Assembly (NCBI RefSeq): GCF_001663155.1 | Contig: NZ_CP015963.1 | Coordinates: forward strand, 2,194,001 to 2,258,000 | Reading direction: 5' to 3' | Source of the DNA: Altererythrobacter ishigakiensis | GTDB lineage: Bacteria; Pseudomonadota; Alphaproteobacteria; Sphingomonadales; Sphingomonadaceae | Length of the DNA: 64,000 nucleotides | Shown here: one piece after another, positions 1 through 8,806 of the stretch | Layout of the letters: every line of letters starts with the position of its first letter | Numbering within the stretch: position 1 is the first letter of the stretch | Notes under the pieces: model-generated | What the model saw: the letters and a program-made list of their open reading frames with translations, nothing else | Told to the model about the DNA's origin: nothing | Databases searched by the model: none | Position numbers and translations under genes: made by a program

Positions 1-126
1 TACCCCAAGGCGCAATTTTAGGAAAATAATAAGGTTTCCCAATTATTCACCATTCTTCGAGAGACCCTCTTCGCCTTGAGCGAGGATGGCTGTTGTAAAT
101 GATTTAGCCGCTTTGGGGGCCATGGA

Positions 127-1674
127 ATGAGTGCATTCGGCAAGAAGACCGGACCTGGGGGTATGAAGCCTGGGGCACGTCCGTCTTTTGGCGTCGCGCG
201 TCCGATGAAGTCGGGCGAGAAAGCAGACGTAGAGAAATCCGAAGAAAGCGGTGGGGAGCAGTTTCCACCATTGCCCAATGGCGGCGGTTCCGAGCCTGCA
301 CCTGCTGCGCCAACTTCTGCCAAATCCTCTGGCAGGTCCAACGATGATGCAATGGCACGCCTCTCTGAGCGCATGAATGCCACACATGCCACCGATTCCG
401 AGGTCGGCGGATTTGAAGCGAGCATCCACAAGATCAAAGAGCAGGTGCTTCCACGCTTGCTTGAACGCGTCGACCCCGAAGCTGCCGCTACTCTCACAAA
501 GGATGAGCTGTCGGAGGAATTCCGTCCCATCATCATGGAAGTGCTGGCTGAACTGAAAGTGACACTGAACCGCCGCGAGCAATTTGCTCTCGAGAAGGTT
601 CTGATTGACGAACTGCTGGGCTTTGGCCCGCTTGAAGAACTGCTCAATGACCCAGACGTGTCCGATATCATGGTCAATGGTCCGCAGCAGACCTATATTG
701 AGAAGTCAGGCAAGTTGCAGCTCGCGCCGATCCAGTTCCGCGATGAACAGCATCTGTTCCAGATTGCGCAACGCATTGTGAACCAGGTTGGCCGCCGCGT
801 TGACCAGACGACCCCGCTGGCCGACGCCCGTTTGAAAGACGGTTCACGTGTGAACGTCATCGTTCCGCCGCTGTCGCTGCGCGGTACTGCGATCTCCATT
901 CGTAAGTTCTCCGAAAAGCCGATCACGCTCGATATGCTCAAGGACTTTGGTTCGATGAGTGAGAAGATGTGTACCGCGCTGAAAATCGCGGGCGCTTGCC
1001 GGATGAACATCGTTATTTCTGGCGGTACGGGTTCGGGTAAGACGACCATGCTCAACGCATTGTCGAAGATGATCGACCCGGGCGAGCGTGTTCTGACCAT
1101 CGAGGACGCCGCGGAACTTCGCTTGCAGCAGCCGCACTGGTTGCCGCTGGAAACGCGCCCGCCAAACCTCGAAGGGCAAGGTGCAATCACCATCGGTGAC
1201 CTTGTGAAGAACGCCCTGCGTATGCGTCCTGACCGCATCATTCTGGGTGAGATTCGTGGCGCGGAATGTTTCGACCTTCTCGCCGCTATGAACACCGGCC
1301 ACGATGGTTCGATGTGTACGCTTCACGCCAACAGCCCGCGCGAATGCCTTGGCCGTATGGAAAACATGATCCTGATGGGCGACATCAAGATTCCGAAGGA
1401 AGCCATCTCCCGACAGATTGCAGAATCGGTCGATCTGATCGTCCAGGTTAAGCGTCTGCGCGACGGTTCGCGCCGCACCACCAACATCACGGAAGTGATC
1501 GGGATGGAAGGCGATGTCATCGTGACGCAGGAGCTGTTCAAGTTCGAGTATCTGGACGAGAGCGAAGACGGCAAGATCCTTGGTGAATTCCGCTCAAGCG
1601 GATTGCGCCCCTATACGCTCGAAAAAGCGCGTCAATACGGCTTTGATCAGGCCTATTTGGAAGCCTGTCTCTAA
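127..1674 (+). CDS. cpaF: Tad/Flp pilus assembly ATPase CpaF (TadA)
   Basis: A secretion ATPase of the type II/IV family (CpaF/TadA) that powers Flp pilus assembly at the inner membrane. It has 515 residues. Residues 1-95 are a low-complexity Gly/Pro/Ser-rich tail, followed by the N-terminal domain and the RecA-like core. Walker A is GGTGSGKT at 299-306, the Walker B-type ILGEIRG lies near 372-378, and the His box runs GHDGSMCTLHAN at 391-402. The long disordered N-terminus is usual for alphaproteobacterial CpaF. The ATG at 127 follows a G-rich stretch. Other tad genes would be expected to the left, outside the window; to the right the cluster does not continue. Confidence 0.95.
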   Translation: MSAFGKKTGPGGMKPGARPSFGVARPMKSGEKADVEKSEESGGEQFPPLPNGGGSEPAPAAPTSAKSSGRSNDDAMARLSERMNATHATDSEVGGFEASIHKIKEQVLPRLLERVDPEAAATLTKDELSEEFRPIIMEVLAELKVTLNRREQFALEKVLIDELLGFGPLEELLNDPDVSDIMVNGPQQTYIEKSGKLQLAPIQFRDEQHLFQIAQRIVNQVGRRVDQTTPLADARLKDGSRVNVIVPPLSLRGTAISIRKFSEKPITLDMLKDFGSMSEKMCTALKIAGACRMNIVISGGTGSGKTTMLNALSKMIDPGERVLTIEDAAELRLQQPHWLPLETRPPNLEGQGAITIGDLVKNALRMRPDRIILGEIRGAECFDLLAAMNTGHDGSMCTLHANSPRECLGRMENMILMGDIKIPKEAISRQIAESVDLIVQVKRLRDGSRRTTNITEVIGMEGDVIVTQELFKFEYLDESEDGKILGEFRSSGLRPYTLEKARQYGFDQAYLEACL

Positions 1675-1683
1675 CCATCGCAG

Positions 1684-1923
1684 CTATTGCGAGAATAGAG
1701 CAGTTGGAAGCGAAAGCGCGAGTAGTCCGCCGCCGATAATTGCGCAGGCCAGAAACACCAGTGTCCACGGCACCCAGCCGACACTGTCAAGTTGCCCTAC
1801 CCGCTCGCGCCGCGAGCGTAAGCGATCCATGACCAAAGCGAGAATTGCGATCGTCACGAAGAGGCCGCCCAAAAAGGCAACCTGATCTGCTTCGCTCGCA
1901 AATGTGAAGGCGCTCGCAATCAT
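1684..1923 (-). CDS. Small two-helix membrane protein, unknown function
   Basis: A 79-residue protein with two hydrophobic segments, at about residues 15-33 and 53-73, separated by a charged loop rich in Arg/Glu. I do not recognise the family. I take the ATG at 1923 rather than the much longer upstream frame, because upstream residues are polar, proline/arginine-rich and antisense to a clear transporter gene. It converges on cpaF with a 9-base gap and diverges from the EamA transporter, so 1924-2005 is a probable shared promoter region. No strong ribosome-binding site is visible. Confidence 0.55.
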   Translation of the reverse strand: MIASAFTFASEADQVAFLGGLFVTIAILALVMDRLRSRRERVGQLDSVGWVPWTLVFLACAIIGGGLLALSLPTALFSQ

Positions 1924-2005
1924 CGAAAGCAAATGGTGCGCGAAACAGTCTGACGCAATCCCCCAAGAGGTTGCACGCTGCAACATTCTGCGTAGAGAAC
2001 AGCTT

Positions 2006-2914
2006 GTGACTGCTGATGCACCCATCCAACGCCCGCTTTTCGCGCTCTTTGTCAGACTGGCTGCAGCAGCAACACTTTCAGTGATGGTCGCATTGGTCAA
2101 ACTTGCCAGCGAAAGCGGTCTATCCTTGCCGGAAATCCTTTTCTGGCGCCAATTGCCAACGATTCCACTTGTCATTCTGATCTTCTGGGCCACGGGACGA
2201 CTTGGCCGCCTGCGATCGAAGCGACTAAACCAGCACGGCCTCCGCGCCTTACTGGGAATTGGCGGCATGTTCCTAAACTTTGGTGCCGTAACCCTTTTGC
2301 CACTTGCAGAGGCGACCAGCTTGAACTTCACATCTGCAATTTGGGCAGTCATTTTGTCGGCATTGATCCTGCATGAGAGGGTGGGCCTTTGGCGCTGGGG
2401 CGCGGTGATCTTGGGGTTTGTCGGGGTTCTGGTCATTGGACAGCCGGGCGATGGACACATTCCACTTTTCGGGGCAGGCGTAGCACTGGGGGCCGCCTTT
2501 ATGATCGCGCTGATTTCGATTGCGATCCGCGATCTTACCAAGACAGAAGACTCGCTAACGATCGTGTTTTACTTCGCGCTGTTCACTACACCGCTGCTGG
2601 CAATTGCTCTGCCCTTTGTATGGCAGGCCAAGTCCGCCGAACAATGGTTCTATTTGATCGCGCTCGGCCTCAGCGGGCTGTTAGGACAATATCTGCTTAC
2701 CAGCGCCCTTAGGTACGGCAGTGTATCAAGCGTCATTGTGATGGATTATTCTGCTCTGATCTGGGCGACTTTGTTGGGTTGGTCGCTGTTCGATCGACTT
2801 CCGCCCGCAACAACTTGGCTGGGGGCGCCGCTGATCATCGGCGCGGGCCTCCTGATTGCCTGGCGCGAGCACCAGTTATCGCGTCCTGCACGCAGTCTGG
2901 CTGCTCCCCCATAG
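2006..2914 (+). CDS. EamA/DMT-family drug/metabolite transporter
   Basis: A polytopic inner-membrane protein of 302 residues from a GTG start at 2006, with about ten hydrophobic helices arranged as two EamA repeats (RhaT/RarD-like superfamily). The second repeat begins near the GAGVALGAAF segment. Substrate is unknown; members export amino acids, purines or other metabolites. The frame is open further upstream, but those residues are hydrophilic and overlap the divergent small membrane gene, so the GTG just before the hydrophobic part is preferred. The start is uncertain. Confidence 0.85.
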   Translation: MTADAPIQRPLFALFVRLAAAATLSVMVALVKLASESGLSLPEILFWRQLPTIPLVILIFWATGRLGRLRSKRLNQHGLRALLGIGGMFLNFGAVTLLPLAEATSLNFTSAIWAVILSALILHERVGLWRWGAVILGFVGVLVIGQPGDGHIPLFGAGVALGAAFMIALISIAIRDLTKTEDSLTIVFYFALFTTPLLAIALPFVWQAKSAEQWFYLIALGLSGLLGQYLLTSALRYGSVSSVIVMDYSALIWATLLGWSLFDRLPPATTWLGAPLIIGAGLLIAWREHQLSRPARSLAAPP

Positions 2915-2982
2915 TAATTCCTTGCCAAATGCGTCAGTCTGTCGGCAAATACCAAAAGAGATGCCAACGAAAGGAAACAGGC

Positions 2983-3111
2983 ATGATCCGTAAGACAATC
3001 ATTGCAGCAGCTTTAGCCGCCATGACTTTGGCCGCCAGCGCCTGCAACACTGTCCGCGGCGTGGGCGATGACTTGAAGTCAGTCGCCGATGCGGTCGACG
3101 AAGAGACCTAA
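2983..3111 (+). CDS. Entericidin A/B-family small lipoprotein
   Basis: A 42-residue peptide: a hydrophobic signal of about 20 residues with a lipobox ending in Ser-Ala-Cys at residue 20, then CNTVRGVGDDLKSVADAV, which is the entericidin signature (CNTxxGxGxDxxxxG). Entericidins are tiny cell-envelope lipoproteins linked to stress and lysis control in enterobacteria. In alphaproteobacteria the function is not settled. An AAGGAAA ribosome-binding site lies about 7 bases before the ATG. The last 4 bases overlap the stop of the convergent methyltransferase gene. Confidence 0.85.
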   Translation: MIRKTIIAAALAAMTLAASACNTVRGVGDDLKSVADAVDEET

Positions 3112-3734
3112 GTCTCACCGCTTCTGCGATAGACTAGCGTCAGATTGTTAGCCGGCATTTCATGGCGCGCTTTTCGCGCGAAACCGTAATCTGTGCCTAA
3201 CGCATCGATATCGGCAACGTTTCGTAGACCCCAAGATGGATTGCGCGCCTTGAGACTGGTATCAAAAGCCAGATTTGACGGCGCAGTTTCGACGTCGTCT
3301 TCCAAATAGGGGCCATAGAGGATCAGCGGCGCGTCTTTCGAAAGAAGCATTGCCGCCCCTGCAAACAGCCCCTCGCACGCTTGCCAAGGCGCGATATGGA
3401 TCATGTTTGCGCAAAAAATCGCATCGGCACGATCCAGTGCCCAGTCACTATCCTCTCCATTCAGTTCAATCGGTGGCAAGAGATTTGGACGTCCGTGATC
3501 AGCGCGCCACGCCTCAATCGAAGCGAGAGCAGCAGGATCAGGATCGCTGGGTTGCCATGTCAGGCTTGGGAATCTCTCCGCGAAGTAGAGCGTGTGCTCG
3601 CCGCTCCCGCTAGCGACCTCAAGGACAAGGCGAGCTTCCGGAAGCTCTAAAGCCAACACGTCCGCGATCGCCTCACGATTGCGCAAAGTAGCGGGCGCAT
3701 AGCGTTTCTTGTCTTCAGTGGTCGACGCGTACAA
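3108..3734 (-). CDS. DUF938 SAM-dependent methyltransferase-like protein
   Basis: A 208-residue soluble protein resembling the DUF938 family. This is a class I Rossmann methyltransferase fold with a SAM-binding motif I seen as LVLEVASGSGEHTLYFA near residues 36-52. Other family features are the early KRYAPATLRNREAI segment and ANMIHIAPW further on. The substrate is unknown. It lies 3 bases downstream of the acyl-CoA synthetase in the same direction, so the two are probably cotranscribed. Confidence 0.85.
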   Translation of the reverse strand: MYASTTEDKKRYAPATLRNREAIADVLALELPEARLVLEVASGSGEHTLYFAERFPSLTWQPSDPDPAALASIEAWRADHGRPNLLPPIELNGEDSDWALDRADAIFCANMIHIAPWQACEGLFAGAAMLLSKDAPLILYGPYLEDDVETAPSNLAFDTSLKARNPSWGLRNVADIDALGTDYGFARKARHEMPANNLTLVYRRSGET

Positions 3735-3737
3735 TGG

Positions 3738-5294
3738 CTAGCTAACCTGGCGTTCCTGTCCGGCCCAATAAGGCTCGCGCAGCTGCCGTCGCAGGATCTT
3801 ACCAGAAGGATTGCGCGGCATCTCAGGGATCACGTCGACACTCTTGGGTGCCTTGAATGCGGCGACACGTTCGCGTGCATAGGCGATGATGTCGCCCTCT
3901 TCGACTGACTGGCCAGGCTTGCAAACGACGCAGGCTTTCACTTCCTCACCCCAGCGTTCGCTGGGCACCCCGATCACAGCCACTTCCGCGACCGCCGGAT
4001 GGCCGAAAATCGCATTCTCTACTTCTGCCGGATAAACGTTCTCGCCGCCTGAGATGATCATGTCCTTGATGCGGTCCTGAATGTAGATGTAGCCATCTTC
4101 ATCCATGATCGCCGCGTCACCGGTGTGCAGCCAGCCATCTTCATCGATCGTGTCGCGCGTTGCGTCGGGTAGCTGCCAATAGCCCGCAGTGTTCGATGGT
4201 GACTTGACGCAGACTTCGCCGATCTCGCCGAGCGGCACTTCCTTGTTGTCCGGCCCGCGAACCTCGATCTTAGCGCCCGGAACAGCTTTGCCAGCGGAAC
4301 GCATGCGCTCGTTTCCTTCAAGCACATGATCTTCAGGCGGAAGGATAGAGATAGTGCCGGCGGTTTCCGTCATGCCATAGGCTTGCAAGAACCCCGCATT
4401 GGGCATGGTCCGCACTGCTTCCTTGAGAAGTTCCAAAGGCATCGGGGCTGCGCCGTACATCAGATATCGAAGCGCGGAAAAATCGGTTTCCTTGGCTTGA
4501 GGATGTTGGACCACCATTTGCAGCGCCGCTGGCACGATAAACATATGCGTTGCGCCATTCTCGATCGCTTCCAGTACACCGACGGGCGTGAACTCGGCTT
4601 GCACCAGGCAGCGGATGCCGTTGACAATGGCAATGTTGATCAGTCCCGTACCGCCAATGTGCGAACAGGGCATGGCGACCAGCATACACTCGCGCGGTTC
4701 GAAGAAGTTCCATGCCAGACCAGCTGCATTACCCGGATTGCGCAAGTCCATCAGGTTCGCGTTTGAAAGCATCACGCCCTTCGGGTTGCCGGTAGTCCCC
4801 GATGTATAAAGCTGCAGAATCGCCTCATGCTTATCGACCCGCTCATGCTGGCCGGGCTGTGTCTCCGAGATGGCCTTGCGTGCCTGATGTTCTCCGATCA
4901 CGATCGGCTTGGCAGGCAGATCAGGCGCGATCTGGCTGGCCGTTTCCGTAAATTCTTCGCCGGTGAAGACGATCTTCGCGCCCGTATCTTTCAGGATATA
5001 CGCGATCTCTGGCGGGGCGAGCCTCCAACCGATCGGCACCATAACCACGCCAACACGCGCCGCCGCCATGTAGAGTTGGCAGTGCAAATCGGAGTTCTTG
5101 CCCAGCCAAGCAACGCGATCACCCTTGCCAACTCCATGCGTCGCCCAAAGCGCAATAATACGCCGCGTATTCTCCTCCAGCTCGGCATAGGTCGTCGTAC
5201 GGCCGTCTTGCTCGATAGCGACGTCATCGGGGCGCTCTTTCGCCCAGAATTGAAGAATATCGTCGAAATGAGTGAAGTCGTGATGTGCGTTCAT
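3738..5294 (-). CDS. AMP-forming acyl-CoA synthetase (FadD-like)
   Basis: It activates a carboxylic acid, probably a fatty acid, to its CoA thioester through an acyl-adenylate. The protein has 518 residues. The P-loop-like motif YTSGTTGNPKG is at 163-173, the adenine-binding motif YGMTETAG is present, GWLHTGD follows, and the C-terminal lysine motif is RNPSGKILRR. The frame is open upstream to 5420, but the ATG at 5294 is preceded by a good GGAGAGGA ribosome-binding site and begins the conserved domain. Substrate chain length cannot be read from sequence. It is followed closely by the DUF938 gene. Confidence 0.93.
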   Translation of the reverse strand: MNAHHDFTHFDDILQFWAKERPDDVAIEQDGRTTTYAELEENTRRIIALWATHGVGKGDRVAWLGKNSDLHCQLYMAAARVGVVMVPIGWRLAPPEIAYILKDTGAKIVFTGEEFTETASQIAPDLPAKPIVIGEHQARKAISETQPGQHERVDKHEAILQLYTSGTTGNPKGVMLSNANLMDLRNPGNAAGLAWNFFEPRECMLVAMPCSHIGGTGLINIAIVNGIRCLVQAEFTPVGVLEAIENGATHMFIVPAALQMVVQHPQAKETDFSALRYLMYGAAPMPLELLKEAVRTMPNAGFLQAYGMTETAGTISILPPEDHVLEGNERMRSAGKAVPGAKIEVRGPDNKEVPLGEIGEVCVKSPSNTAGYWQLPDATRDTIDEDGWLHTGDAAIMDEDGYIYIQDRIKDMIISGGENVYPAEVENAIFGHPAVAEVAVIGVPSERWGEEVKACVVCKPGQSVEEGDIIAYARERVAAFKAPKSVDVIPEMPRNPSGKILRRQLREPYWAGQERQVS

Positions 5295-5376
5295 GTCCTC
5301 TCCGCCTGGTCTGAATGCCAGTTTATGTCCCTCTCTTATACGCAGAAATCGGCCGAAGCGTTCCTGATTAATCTGC

Positions 5377-5829
5377 TCAGCTAAACCGTCCTTGCGCGCG
5401 CGCTCTGCCCTCCCGAACAATGAGCCAGACGAACAAGCCTAGCGGCCCCGCCATAAAGGTCGCGAGCAGAATCGGCGCCTGCAAGATGCGGGAGAAATTC
5501 TTGGAATCCGCATCACGCGCAATCCACAATCCGACAAACAGATCGAACGCCAGATAATGCACCCAACCAAGCGTAAGTCCGCCCTTGGATGAGAATAGCG
5601 TCTGAACGCCTTCAATTGAGCTGAAATTGCCGCCAGTCATGTCGCCAACCGGGTCCACAAACCCGCCAACAAGCCCGATAAGAATTCCTGCATAGAGCAA
5701 GCTCAACAGCCCAACCGACAGGAACAGGATCGCGCTGAGCAACGCGGGCCAACGCGGCAGCAGGATAAGCGCAACCCACGATATGAGCGCAAACATATTT
5801 GCTGCGCCGAAAATTGCGTCCCAGCTCAT
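5377..5829 (-). CDS. ABA4-like (DUF4281) membrane protein
   Basis: A 150-residue integral membrane protein with four predicted helices. Its GWVHYLAFDLFVGLWIARD and GPLGLFVWLIVR segments are typical of the ABA4-like/DUF4281 family. Plant ABA4 is needed for neoxanthin formation; bacterial members are uncharacterised but occur in carotenoid producers. The start at 5829 is supported by GGGAGAAGGA just upstream, and it overlaps the stop of the BASS transporter by 4 bases (ATGA), so the two are translationally coupled. Confidence 0.8.
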   Translation of the reverse strand: MSWDAIFGAANMFALISWVALILLPRWPALLSAILFLSVGLLSLLYAGILIGLVGGFVDPVGDMTGGNFSSIEGVQTLFSSKGGLTLGWVHYLAFDLFVGLWIARDADSKNFSRILQAPILLATFMAGPLGLFVWLIVREGRARAQGRFS

Positions 5830-6803
5830 TCCTTCTCTCCCTTTCGATCTCGCCGCCACCATGCGGCAAGCAAGCTGCCAATGACAACGTGGTAGACCGC
5901 CGACACCGCGCTCGGCACAGGCGCAAGTGCAGCCTGCATCGGCAAAGTAAACTGTGCGGCAAAACTGGGGCTGGATGCAAGCGTTGACCCCAAGCCACTG
6001 TTTTGCATGCCCACCTCAATAGCACAGGTGCGCTGTTCCGCTTCGCCCAGCTTGAGCAGCCCGCTGAGTACATAGCCCAGAGCAAATCCAGTCGCGTGCA
6101 GCGCCAATAGCGCGAGCAAAAGAACCCCTGCATGCTCGATGATCAGCGGCTTTGACTGTGCGATAATGCCGCCAACAATCAATACTACGCCAACAACCGA
6201 TGCGAGCGGCGATGCGGCCGCAATCCGGGCTGTGGCGGTTGGGAGAAGGCGGTTAAGCAACACGCCCGCGACCACTGGCAGCAAAACGACAGTTATCAAT
6301 CCGCGAAACAGCGCCCAGCGGTCAATCTCCACGAATACGCCTGCCAGCCAACCCGTCAGAAGCGGTGTCAGCACGACTGCGATGAGTGTCGAGGCAAGCG
6401 TCATTGTGACAGACAGCGCCAGATTGGCCCGCGCGAGATAGGCAACGACGTTCGATGCCGTACCGCCGGGGCAACAGGAAACAAGGATCAAACCCACGGC
6501 AAGGCCTGTCTCAAGTCCAAACAAAGTCGCAAAGCCGATCCCGGCGAGCGGCATTACAGTGAATTGCAGCGTCACACCTGTGGCAACAGCGCGCGGAAGC
6601 TTAAGCACACGGCCAAAATCTTGAGGCGAAAGAGTGAGCCCCATGCCCAGCATGATAATGCCAAGAAGCACGCTGACAAGCGATTGTCCAAAGGGACGAA
6701 ACGTTCCGTCAACCACCCACAGGAAATGATCCGGAATAAACCACGCCCATGCAGTTCCAAGCACAGTCCAGACCGCAAATAGATTGGTTGCCCACCGGAT
6801 CAT
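5826..6803 (-). CDS. Bile acid:sodium symporter (BASS) family transporter
   Basis: A polytopic protein of 325 residues with about ten helices. Family landmarks are LGIIMLGMGLTLSPQDF, the crossover-helix segment SCCPGGTASNVVAYLA, and EVGMQNSGLGSTLA near the C-terminus. BASS proteins carry organic anions with sodium; the substrate here is unknown. The ATG at 6803 is preceded by GGAGGAGGGGG; a TTG further upstream is less likely. It is coupled to the ABA4-like gene by an ATGA overlap. Confidence 0.9.
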   Translation of the reverse strand: MIRWATNLFAVWTVLGTAWAWFIPDHFLWVVDGTFRPFGQSLVSVLLGIIMLGMGLTLSPQDFGRVLKLPRAVATGVTLQFTVMPLAGIGFATLFGLETGLAVGLILVSCCPGGTASNVVAYLARANLALSVTMTLASTLIAVVLTPLLTGWLAGVFVEIDRWALFRGLITVVLLPVVAGVLLNRLLPTATARIAAASPLASVVGVVLIVGGIIAQSKPLIIEHAGVLLLALLALHATGFALGYVLSGLLKLGEAEQRTCAIEVGMQNSGLGSTLASSPSFAAQFTLPMQAALAPVPSAVSAVYHVVIGSLLAAWWRRDRKGEKE

Positions 6804-6863
6804 GTTTTCAGCCCCCTCCTCCAAAGAACTCCGATGTTCGTCAGCGCCCGGTCATCGATGTGA

Positions 6864-7556
6864 CTAGCTGCCCTGCTTTGTCCATTCGCGCGCGCATCGG
6901 ACGATCTGATCGTGCGTGTGCGTGAAACGACCCGCAGCCTTTCGTGACGAGAACCCCAGAGCTGCTTGCGCAACTATGCGCGCCTCAATCGAGCGATAGT
7001 CGCGCAGTTTGCCTCCCAGAAATGGATCGATGAATGGTGCGATGATCTGTCCAATGCCTTCTGCTAGCCGCGGGTCACCCTCACGCGGGCCACGCAACAA
7101 TCCAGGTTGAAGAATATCAAGCCGTTTGAAACCGATCTTGGACAAACTCTCCTCTGTTTCGCCTTTCACCCGGAGGTAGAAATTCTTTGACCTCGCATCG
7201 GCGTTGACGGAGCTGATGGCAACCATCTGGCGGATACCAGCTTTACTGGCAGCTTTTGCTGTATCGGTGACAAGATGCTGATCCACGGCGCGAAATGCCT
7301 CTTCATCGCCGCCGACCTTCTTGATGGTCGTTCCCAGCGCGGAAATCAGCGCGGTAGGCTGCAATGCTTCGAAGACTTCGCCCCATTTCTCCGGCTGCGC
7401 GACAAACAGCTCCATGCGCGCCCCCTTGGGCAATTTCATTTCACGCCGAGAAATCGCTGCCAAGCGAATGTCTTCGCGCCCGATGCATGCTTCGATCACA
7501 CGGCGACCCACTAGACCCGTGGCGCCGACGAGCACTATCCGCTGGGGCTCAGACAT
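6864..7556 (-). CDS. NAD(P)H-binding atypical SDR-family protein
   Basis: A 230-residue Rossmann protein with the nucleotide motif VGATGLVGRRV at about residues 10-20, like the NAD(P)-binding (HTATIP2/CC3-like) family. It contains ISSVNADARSKNFYLRVKGETE, resembling the Ser-Tyr-x3-Lys region of SDRs, with Tyr followed by Lys four residues later. The reaction is not known. Its start overlaps the end of dgt by 8 bases, so it is the second gene of a dgt operon. Confidence 0.85.
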   Translation of the reverse strand: MSEPQRIVLVGATGLVGRRVIEACIGREDIRLAAISRREMKLPKGARMELFVAQPEKWGEVFEALQPTALISALGTTIKKVGGDEEAFRAVDQHLVTDTAKAASKAGIRQMVAISSVNADARSKNFYLRVKGETEESLSKIGFKRLDILQPGLLRGPREGDPRLAEGIGQIIAPFIDPFLGGKLRDYRSIEARIVAQAALGFSSRKAAGRFTHTHDQIVRCAREWTKQGS

Positions 7557-8706
7557 TGGTCAATCCGTTCGGTCTTTCCCCATAGATCGCGGCGCAACGC
7601 TCAATCGCAAATCGATCGCTCATTCCCGCGATGAAATCTGCGATCATCCGCGCTCGCTTAGGGTTTTCAGCGGGAAGATTCGCTTGCCATTCTGCCGGCA
7701 TGAGGCTGGCATCGTTGGCATAGGCCTCGAACAGCTTTGCCACCACGTCGTGCGCTCGTCTGGCGGCCGTCACTTGATCTGAATGGTAGTAAAGCTTGGC
7801 GTACATGAATTCTTTGAGGCCGCGTTCTTGTTCGGCGAATTCTGGCGAGAAGCCGCTTAATTGCCGCCCTGCCGCGCGCACCTCTTCGACCGAAGCTATG
7901 CCTTCTATTTGCGACTTGGTGTGTGTGATGACATCGTTGACCATTAGCCCGATCTGATCGCGTACAAGCTCGCGCTGCAACCGATCGCGAGGGGCGTTCG
8001 GGTAACGCCGTTCGACGGCGCGCCATTGGTCCTTCAACAGATCAAGTTCGAGCAGATCCTCCAGCGCCAGGAAACCCGCCCGCAAGCCGTCATCAATGTC
8101 GTGATTGTCGTAGGCAATGTCGTCGGCTACCGCAGCGACCTGAGCCTCCAACGAAGGCCATTGCGTTAGCTCGAGCGGAAAGGCGGCATCCAGCTCTGCC
8201 AATGCCCAATTCGGGGCATCAATCGGTCCGTTGTGCTTGGCCAGCCCCTCAAGCAAATCCCATGTCAGATTGAGCCCGTCGTGCCCCGGATACGGGCTTT
8301 CAATCCGCATGATCGTGTGCAGTGACTGTGCGTTGTGGTCAAATCCGCCGTGGCTCTCCATGGCTTCGCACAAGGCGTCTTCGCCCGCATGTCCAAACGG
8401 CGGGTGCCCCAAATCATGCGCTAAACACAGCGCTTCGGTAAGGTCTTCATCGAGCCCGAGAGATCGCGCGATCACCCGCCCGATCTGAGCAACCTCAAGA
8501 CTATGCGTCAGTCGCGTTCGGTAGTGGTCCCCCTCTGGCGAGATGAAGACCTGTGTCTTGGAACGCAGCCGCCGGAAACTCATCGAATGTATAATCCGGT
8601 CCCGGTCGCGTTGAAACTCGCTGCGCGGTCCGCGCGCGCCGGCGCGCTCTTGCGGAAACTCGCGACCCCGGCTGGTTTCAGGATTGGCTGCGTATGGCGC
8701 TCTCAT
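7549..8706 (-). CDS. dgt: dGTP triphosphohydrolase-like HD protein
   Basis: It hydrolyses dNTPs (classically dGTP) to the deoxynucleoside and triphosphate, controlling nucleotide pools. The protein has 385 residues. The HD-domain metal ligands are seen as RLTHSLEVAQ (His68), LAHDLGHPPFGH (His97-Asp98) and AVADDIAYDNHDIDDG. The FRRLRSKTQVF segment near 44-54 is also typical. The length fits the shorter type 2 dGTPase-like subfamily. The ATG at 8706 is used; a TTG three codons upstream is possible. Confidence 0.93.
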   Translation of the reverse strand: MRAPYAANPETSRGREFPQERAGARGPRSEFQRDRDRIIHSMSFRRLRSKTQVFISPEGDHYRTRLTHSLEVAQIGRVIARSLGLDEDLTEALCLAHDLGHPPFGHAGEDALCEAMESHGGFDHNAQSLHTIMRIESPYPGHDGLNLTWDLLEGLAKHNGPIDAPNWALAELDAAFPLELTQWPSLEAQVAAVADDIAYDNHDIDDGLRAGFLALEDLLELDLLKDQWRAVERRYPNAPRDRLQRELVRDQIGLMVNDVITHTKSQIEGIASVEEVRAAGRQLSGFSPEFAEQERGLKEFMYAKLYYHSDQVTAARRAHDVVAKLFEAYANDASLMPAEWQANLPAENPKRARMIADFIAGMSDRFAIERCAAIYGERPNGLTNV

Positions 8707-8806
8707 TGGGGCCAAGCGAGTAAGTCAACCGAGCAGCCACGACAACGGGAACAATTGGGCAACACCGTTTAGCTGTGTGGATTATAGCGACGAAGCGTCG
8801 CCGACA

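Noticed and set aside
1..126. End of an upstream tad gene at the left edge
   Set aside because: All plus-strand frames hit stops within 80 bases; the few residues before them are too short to assign.
43..582. 179-residue open frame on the minus strand at the left edge
   Set aside because: It overlaps cpaF on the opposite strand and shows no coding features.
1924..2541. Upstream extension of the small minus-strand membrane gene to 285 residues
   Set aside because: The extra residues are antisense to the EamA transporter and lack membrane or domain character; only the last 79 residues look real.
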